NCBI RefSeq assembly: GCF_963169125.1
Contig: NC_084802.1
Coordinates: 22,599,107 to 22,663,106, forward strand
DNA length: 64,000 nt
Direction of reading: 5' to 3'
From: Humulus lupulus
Lineage: Eukaryota; Streptophyta; Magnoliopsida; Rosales; Cannabaceae
Positions 57,285-64,000 of the stretch are shown piece by piece. The position numbers were made by a program, and so were the translations under genes. Numbering within the stretch: position 1 is the stretch's first letter; the number at the start of each line of letters is the position of its first letter. The notes beneath the pieces were generated by a model that was not told where the DNA came from, did not search any database, and worked only from the letters and a program-made list of their open reading frames with translations.

Positions 57285-60200
57285 AATCCCAATCAAGCTT
57301 CCACAAGCAAAAGGGCAGCGACAGCACCACTTGCCCAAAACAGTAACTCCCGAGCTCGGGAGGATGAGCGACCCCTTCCGATTGATGGAGAAGATGTAAT
57401 AACCATCTCGGGGGGACCTCATATCGCAGGTTCAGGCAGGAATGCCCAAAAAAGATATGTAAACGAGCTCAAGACAGGCGACAGTTCTCCCTACGAACCC
57501 GAACCACGAGCTCTAAAACAACAAAGGGTTGAGACTCAACCCATAACCTTTACTGAAGAGGACGCATCACACGTCCAGTTTCCCCATAACGACCCCTGGT
57601 CATAGCCCTCCAACTCGCGAACAAGAGGGTACGTCGAGTCCTAATTGACAACGGGAGCTCGGTGAATATCCTCTATAAAGCCACTCTAGAAAAGATGGGA
57701 CTCGCGCTTCGCAATCTAAAAGCATGTGCAATCACATTGTACGGTTTTTCAGGAGAAGGGATTGCCTGTATGAGATCCATTAAAATCCTCGTGACCTTGG
57801 GAGACTATCCAGTCTCTGTAACTAAGATGATGGAGTTTGTCGTGGTGGACCTCCCATCGGCCTACAATGTACTACCCGGGAGACCTGCCCTAGTTAGGTT
57901 GGGGGCAGTGTCATCTGTTAGGCACCTGGCCATCAAGTTCCTGACTTCTAGTGGCATCGGGACGCTGAAAGGGGACCAGCTTGCGAGGAGGGAATGTTAT
58001 AGCATCCCCGTTAGGGGAAAGAAGCAAACAAGTGCACAGACACTTGTAATTATTCAGAACAAGGATGGGACGGTCTTCGAGATAGATGAAGAGATCGACC
58101 TCAGAATAAAAGAAAGGGCTGACCTCGAACCTCTAGAAGAGCTCGAGGAGGTCAAGCTCGAAGACCCCACAAAGATAGTAAAGGTGGGTAAGAATCTTTC
58201 TAAAGAAGCGAAATAGCAATTAATTCGCTTCTTAAAAGAAAACCAGGATGTATTCGCATGGTCACACTCAAACATGGTGGGAATCAGTCCAAATGTCATA
58301 AGTCGTGCACTTAACATCGACAAAAGCTTCCCCCCCCCCCCCCCCCCAAAGCAGCAAAATCGAAGACTCCTGGACGACGATAGAAATAAGGCCCTCAAGG
58401 AAGAAGTCGACAGGTTAAAGGCAAATTGATTCATACGAGATTCCTTCTATCCTGATTGGATTGCCAATCCAGTGTTGGTTCCGAAGCCCAACGACACATG
58501 GCGAACCTGTATCGACTACTCCGACCTTAACAAGACATGCCCTAAAGATTGCTTCCCCTTACCTCGGATTGATCAGCTCGTAGATGCCACGGCAGGTCAT
58601 GGAAACATGTCGTTCATGGATGCCTATTCTAGATATAACCATATCGCCATGCATGCGTCGGACCAAGAGCATACGAGCTTTGTAACCGATAAAGGGCTAT
58701 ATTGCTATAATGTCATGCCCTTCAGGCTTAAAAATGCTGGAGCAACGTACCAAAGACAGGTGAACAGATTGTTCTCTAAGCAGATAGGTAACAACATGGA
58801 AGTTTATGTTAATGACATGCTAGTCAAGTCCAAACATAACGATAACCATGTGGATGATCTCACAGAATGCTTCACCGTACTACAGAAATATAACATGAAA
58901 CTCAACCCACAAAAATGTTCTTTTGGAGTATCTTTGGGAAAGTTTCTGGGGTTCATAGTGAATGCGCGAGGAATAGGGGTTAATCCTGACAAGATCAAGG
59001 CATTGATTGATTTTCCCTCACCTCAAAAGCATAAGGATGTACAGAGTTTAACTGGATGAATGGCGATACTAAGTAGGTTTGTTTCAAAATCTACAGACTG
59101 TTGTCTTCCTTTCTTCAACCTTTTGAGAGGGGGCAAAAAGTTTGAGTGGTCAGAGGAATGTGAGCATGCATTCCAGGACCTAAAGAAACATTTCGCCAAA
59201 CCACCGATCTTGTCGAAGCCTATCACAAGAGAGGTCTTGTACTTGTACCTCTCTACCATCGAGCACGCTGCGTGCTCGTCCGAGAAGACAAGAAGGTACA
59301 AAAACCAGTGTACTATGTCAGCAAAAGGTTACTGGGGGCAGAATCGAGATACCCTTTAATGGAAAAACTGGCTCTCAACCTGATCCACTCATCTCGAAAG
59401 CTCTGACCTTATTTCCAAGTACACTAATCACACGGATCCTCCAACGAAAATGGATCGGGGGCAGGTATCATACTATTCACTCCAGCGGGAAGTCGATTTC
59501 ATTCCGCTTTAAGGTTCAACTTCGAAGCGTCTAATAACAAAGCTAAATATGGAGCATTATTAGCAGGACTTTGAATAGCCAAGGAACTCAAAGCAAAGGC
59601 TATACACTGCTATAGTGATTCACAGTTGGTGGTTAACCAAATTTTAGGAGAATATCAGGCTCATGGCATAAAAATGGCTGCATATTTAGAGAAAGTCAAT
59701 GCTGCGCTCAGACAGTTCGAGTTCTACACTATAGAGTAAGTTCCTCGAGAACAAAATTCAAACGCAGAAGCATTGGCCAGGCTCGCTACGACTAGCGAGG
59801 CCGATACACTGAACGTGGTCCCAATAGATTTTTTATCGACCCCGAGTATCAGCGAGCTTGACGAAGAAGACGTATGCATGATCGACTCTCAACCTACTTG
59901 GATGACCCCAATAATCAATTACCTCAAAACCGGAATTCTCCCAGCAAAACGGAACGAGGCTCAGAAATTGATGTATCAGATCCCGAGATACATTATTGTG
60001 GAAGGGAGGTTATATCGAAAAGGGTATTCTATGTCACTACTCCGATGTGTAACTCCACTCAAGGCAAAGAAAGTTCTGGAAGAAATTCATGAAGGATTTT
60101 GTGGAGACCACACTGGGGGGCATAGCCTATCCAGAAAAGTGATAAGACAGGGGTATTTCTGGCCCACAGTCAAGGCAAATGCATTTGAATATGTCAAAAG

Positions 60201-61134
60201 ATGTGATAAGTGCCAGCGATTTGCTTCAATTCCACGAGCTCCACCTACCGAGCTAACCATGCTGACCTCCCCATGGCCATTTGCGGTGTAGGGAATCGAT
60301 CTTATAGGCTCACTACCAACAGGCAAAGGTGGAGTGAAGTATGTTGTGGTCGTGGTCGATTATTTCACAAAATGGATCGAGGCCGAACCCCTGGCAACAA
60401 TTACCTCAAAAAAAGTTTTAGAATTTGTGGTATAAAACATCATCTACCGATACGGAATGCCCAGAAAGATAGTGTCGGACAATGGTACCCAATTCGATAG
60501 TGACTTGTTTACCCATTTCTGCGAAAAAAATGGGATAATAAAAAGCTTCTCCTCTGTCGCCCATCCCCAATCAAATGGCCAGGTCGAAGCAGTCAACAAA
60601 ACCCTTAAAAGCTCCATAAAGAAAAGGTTGGAGGAGGCTAAAGGAAGGTGGCCTAAGCAGTTACCCCAAGTTTTGTGGGCTTATCGAACCACAACTCGAA
60701 CTTCAACAGGACATACTCCATTCTCCCTAGCATATGGATGTGAGGCCATGTTGCCAATTGAAGTCGAAATACCTACAATTTGGATTCATGCCTACGATCA
60801 GGCCTTGAACTAATCCCAGCTCGAAGAAATTTTAGACCTTATTGAAGAAAGACAAGATGAAGCTCAACTGAAAAATGTCGCATATCAGCAACGAGCTATC
60901 CGATACTTCAATAAAAAGGTTCGAGATAGAAAATTCGGATTGGGAGACTTGATATAAAGACGTGTATTCTTGGCTACAAGGGACCCGTCTTCTGGAGTAC
61001 TCAGACCTAGCTAGGAAGGACATTACCAGATCGAGTCTATTATTCGAACCGGGGTGTATAAATTGGTGAGGTTGAACGGAGAATTGGTATCGCAAGCTTG
61101 GAATGGTGAACATCTACGACCTTACTATCAGTAG
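57285..61134 (+). pseudogene. pol of gypsy element 2: protease, RT (YVND), RNase H domains, integrase; heavily mutated
   Basis: Protease: LIDNGSSVNILYKATLEKMG. Reverse transcriptase: VLVPKPNDTWRTCIDYSDLN, FMDAYSRYNHIAM, and YVND at about 58805-58816 where YVDD is expected. First RNase H is present only in part; a deletion of roughly 80 codons relative to element 1 falls near 59425. The second RNase H reads ASNNKAKYGALL, so the catalytic glutamate is lost. Integrase: HHCC finger at 60080-60220, core with a stop at 60289 (Trp in element 1), SDNGTQFDSD and SNGQVEAVNK, and a C-terminal part to HLRPYYQ-TAG at 61132-61134. Further stops at 58214, 59057, 60433 and 60811. Confidence 0.9.
58330..58347 (+). 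repeat. Run of 18 consecutive C inside pol
   Basis: An uninterrupted C18 homopolymer replaces the GTTCCTGCAAAGTCCCAG-like segment of element 1. It is either replication slippage or a sequencing/assembly artefact. Confidence 0.9.
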
Positions 61135-61429
61135 TGTAGGAATGGTGTTTAATTGTAACCAAGCTTGTTCATTTTTCAGACTTTTTATTATTAAAATGTT
61201 AAACTTTGCTTAAAAGCTATTTTCTTTACTAAATGTTGTATTTTTTGCAAAATCTCTTAATTCAATAACCTATGGTCACACTCATAGGATATTAAGGGGG
61301 CATCAGTGGTATACAATAATACCATAAGTTTGAAAAAATAAATAACATAGAATAAAAATGTCTGGATCGTTAACGCGACATAAAAATGTTAAGTATACAC
61401 GTAAACTAACAAAAATGTCTGGATTAGAT

Positions 61430-61740
61430 GTTAGAAGTGCATATAGGAGCTAAAGTTGTCTGGATATAACCAGATGCGCGAGCTAAGATGATCTGGACAA
61501 CCAGATTATCAAAATTATAAGTGTTTAGATGTGACCAGATATGCGAGCTAAGATGATCTGGACAACCAGATTATCAAAATTATAAGTGTCTTGATGTGAC
61601 CAGATTCGCGAGCTAAGATGATCTGGACATAGCCAGATTATCAAAATTATAAGTGTCTAGATGTGACCAGATACACGAGCTAAGATGATCTGGACATAAC
61701 CAGATTACCAAAATTACAAGTGTATGGATTACAAACCAAA
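61430..61740 (+). repeat. Tandem repeats downstream of pol in gypsy element 2
   Basis: Units of about 55-67 bp begin GAGCTAAGATGATCTGG at 61490, 61545, 61610 and 61677. Each pairs CTGGACAxxACCAG with CTAGATGTGACCAG-like words, joined by ATTATCAAAATTATAAGTGT. The preceding copy contains CTGGATATAACCAG exactly as in element 1. Confidence 0.9.
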
Positions 61741-62335
61741 TACGAGCTAAATAAGTTTGGAACAAACCGGCTAAGATAAATTGACAGAAAGTTGGAGTAA
61801 AAAATAAACCTACTTCGAGTTAAGTCGAGTGCAAAGCTGGAATGTTTTGCAAAAAGATAGTTTCGACCTCACAACCTTGGGGAGCTACTCGAGGAAGAGG
61901 AAAAGTGACTAGAAAAGCAAGATATAACTAAACTACCTATCTTACATGCCATATAAGTACTTTCGAGTGCATGGTAAAAGTAAGGTCTGACCTTGACAAA
62001 TAACGAGATTGGACATGGACAAATTGAGTAAACTGTGCATAAATGCATTGAAACTCGAGCTTAAATCCAATAGAGGTGTTTGTACGAATAAACAAACATA
62101 AAAGAAAACCTTTAATATAAGATGCTTGAAATATTTCGACCTACAAATGTAAAGCAAAAATATTAAAGTAAAAATTGAATGTAAAAATCAAGTGTATAAA
62201 GGTTTTCGAGCAAAGAAAATCATATACATAAAATAGCCATTAAGCGAGCTATAAATTGTCTTTGCCCCAAGGCCTTAAATAATAAAAAAAAAAGGTTACA
62301 AAAATATTAATGGGACGCAGCCCATGACCTCACTT
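61741..62335. other. Non-coding spacer between repeats and antisense gene in gypsy element 2
   Basis: AT-rich; corresponds to the spacer 27826-28056 of element 1 but is longer. No gene seen. Confidence 0.5.
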
Positions 62336-62570
62336 CTATGAAGCAGGTGCATCCTCCACGACAGCATCAGACTTCTTCGCCACCTTATCTGCCTCCTCCT
62401 CGGCGTCCTCCTCATCAAGTCGAGTTTGCCACCTCTCCAGGAACTCCTATTCGAAAGTGTCAAGAAAGCTAGTACCAAGGTCAGCATTGTTGGCCCATAT
62501 TCGGTACATGGCCATATCAACCAGATAGTCCTTATTTTTCTTGAACTCCTCGAGAATGCGAGTGTAATGC
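62336..62570 (-). pseudogene. C-terminal fragment of the antisense gene of gypsy element 2
   Basis: On the minus strand the frame reads EEFKKNKDYLVDMAMYRIWA, then an in-frame TAG at 62449-62447, then EFLERWQTRLDEEDAEEEAD and a TAG at 62338. The pattern of a short hydrophobic segment, an FLExW/F motif and an acidic end corresponds to the C-terminus of the antisense protein of element 1 (MEDMLYHCWVFNPDG... FLEGFKARL). The upstream exons are cut off by the LTR insertion at 62573. Confidence 0.68.
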
Positions 62571-62572
62571 CC

Positions 62573-64000
62573 CGAAATCCCTAATGCAGTTTAATGGCTC
62601 GATTAGTAGGTCGGGAGGGCCGTAATTTATTTATTATGCCATTAAATGATTATATGCATGTTTACGTGAATTATATTAAAATATTATGTTAAATGCATGC
62701 ATGTATGTCCATATTTCATTACAGGGATGTTTTAGTAATTTGGCCCGTTGAGGGCGTAATTGTATATTTGTATGCATGTCGGTGACATATTGTTGAGACC
62801 ACATTATAATGTGGATTTGTTCGAGCTATTCGGAATGAGACGATCTTTGAGTGAAAATTAGCGGTTTAGTCATAACAGGATTAAGTTCGGGGCTCAGGGC
62901 GAGTCTCGGGGTGATTTTAATGATTAGAGCGTTTCCGGGAATTAAAGGGTAACAGGATATGAATTATTGGTAATTGAGAATATCGAGAATAGCGGGAATT
63001 GGAGGGTGTTAATTATGATTGACGAAATAGGTGGAAAATGTCAATTTTGCCCTTGAGATTCTTTAGAAACCTTTATTTGACCTAGGGGTATTTTAGTCTT
63101 TTCACCCCTAGGATTGATTTAAGCCATGAAGGCTGTGGAAGTTTGAAGAAAAATAGAGCATAGAAAGCACCTTCTCCCGTACCTATTTTCTCTCATTTTC
63201 TTCTTGGATTTTTTGAGCTTAAGTTGAGGAATCAAGCTTGGGAAATAATTCTTGAGAGCTTGGGAATGTGTTTCACCATTGAAGAGCATCATAATCTGAG
63301 CTTGAGGTAAGATTCTATCCATTAAATTCCTGATTTGCTCTATTTTTGTTATGGAATTCAGTTGAGATTTCTAGGTTGGTTGATTGGTTTTGTTGGGAGT
63401 TTTTGGCTAGGGTTCTTGTGGTTGTGATGCTTAGGACTTGTGGGGATGTTTTTTGGGTTCATTTGGCACTTAATTTGATGTTTTGAAGCATTAGAATCAG
63501 GTTGGGAATGGAGAAGTCGATGGGAGAAGGTTCAGGGGCAAAACTGGTTGGGTGTAGCGCTATATCGCCCACAAGGGAGCGCTACAGCGCTACCCAGGGA
63601 TTGGTTTTGGGCATTTTGGTTCTGAGATGAGCGCTGGGGTGCTAGTGAGTAGTGCTGGGGCGCTACTCTATTCCTTCATAATCTCGTTTTGAGTGTTTTT
63701 AGGGTTTTTGGCTCGGGGTTTCAATCCTTAAGGCCCGGGATCGAATCTACTCACCGTGTGGGTATGTTTCGGGGTCCCGAGAGTGGGGTTTGGGTTAAGA
63801 TCCTATTATTGTTAATTTTCATTAATGGAGGTTATAATTGGTTATGATTAGGTAACCGCTAAGGAATCAAAAGGTCGATCGTTCTTAGGGGTCGTTCTTG
63901 TTCTATTTCTCGCTTGAACCAGAGGTAAGAAAACTGCACCCTGTGTATATGACATGCATGGTTGTTGTTGAGGCATGTTGGTTATTAAATGTGGACATTG
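62573..64000 (+). mobile_element. 5' end of another long-LTR retrotransposon, running off the window
   Basis: Starts TGTAATGCCCCGAAATCCC inside the antisense gene of gypsy 2; the five preceding bases are GCGAG. No end of the LTR is reached in 1428 bp, so its length cannot be given. GGTAAGAAAACTGCACC at about 63924 and the TGTAA start link it to the solo LTR at 53705-55971. A run of GCGCTA-type words (63555-63665) sits where the other LTR has GCGGC words. Confidence 0.72.

Larger units (their letters stand above)
51964..62572 (+). mobile_element. Ty3/gypsy LTR retrotransposon 2, Tat-type, interrupted and truncated by the window
   Basis: 5' LTR, primer-site-like sequence, gag, pol, repeat block and the tail of an antisense gene, in the same order as element 1. 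It is more decayed, with stops in every domain, a mutated reverse-transcriptase active site, an internal deletion and a poly-C run. Two later LTR insertions lie in it (53705-55971 and from 62573). The 3' LTR is beyond the window. The bases before the LTR are TTTTC, whose partner cannot be checked. Confidence 0.92.

Overview
The window is nuclear DNA of a flowering plant, most likely a eudicot. The evidence is one host gene with 19 visible exons and short AT-rich GT-AG introns, plant-type retrotransposons (L1-like LINEs, Tat-type Ty3/gypsy), a PIF/Harbinger transposon, MITEs, and telo-box-like 5' sequence. The species cannot be fixed from sequence alone. There is no operon, CRISPR or bacterial regulatory signal.

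Layout. (1) 1-8934 (+) is the 3' two-thirds of the organellar glycyl-tRNA synthetase gene (EDD1-like fused alpha-beta enzyme; 552 residues of the beta part lie here). (2) 10029-10383 is a foldback MITE. (3) 10769-16316 (-) is an L1-type LINE with an intact 1356-residue ORF2, a broken ORF1, a poly(A) tail and recognisable target-site duplications. (4) 16330-19272 is AT-rich spacer containing a degenerate TTGCA-rich array. (5) 19278-31996 (+) is a 12.7-kb Tat-type Ty3/gypsy element with a TACCA target duplication. It has gag, pol with seven in-frame stops, a nested hAT-like MITE, a tandem-repeat block and a spliced antisense gene with its own promoter-like sequence; its 3' LTR is truncated. (6) 32760-37466 (+) is a second, broken LINE lacking RNase H. 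(7) 39911-40393 (-) is a small host gene for a predicted plastid membrane protein of unknown function. (8) 42818-43754 is a 0.94-kb foldback element of MULE type. (9) 45845-49794 is a PIF/Harbinger transposon with divergent accessory and transposase genes, both interrupted by stops. (10) 50576-51400 (-) is a solo LTR. (11) 51964-62572 (+) is a second, more decayed Tat-type gypsy element. It was itself invaded twice, by a 2.27-kb solo LTR at 53705-55971 and by a related LTR element starting at 62573 that runs off the window.

How the pieces relate. The two gypsy elements share a layout: LTR, conserved primer-site-like sequence, gag with an unusual CHHC knuckle, pol with two RNase H domains, a repeat block built around a CTGGAxATAACCAG near-palindrome, then an antisense gene. 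Many stops in gypsy, Harbinger and LINE genes are explained by single C-to-T or G-to-A transitions, as expected for methylated, silenced elements. Only the glycyl-tRNA synthetase gene and the small membrane-protein gene look like functional host genes. Splice sites were placed by eye from reading frame and GT-AG rules; no transcript or homology search was available.
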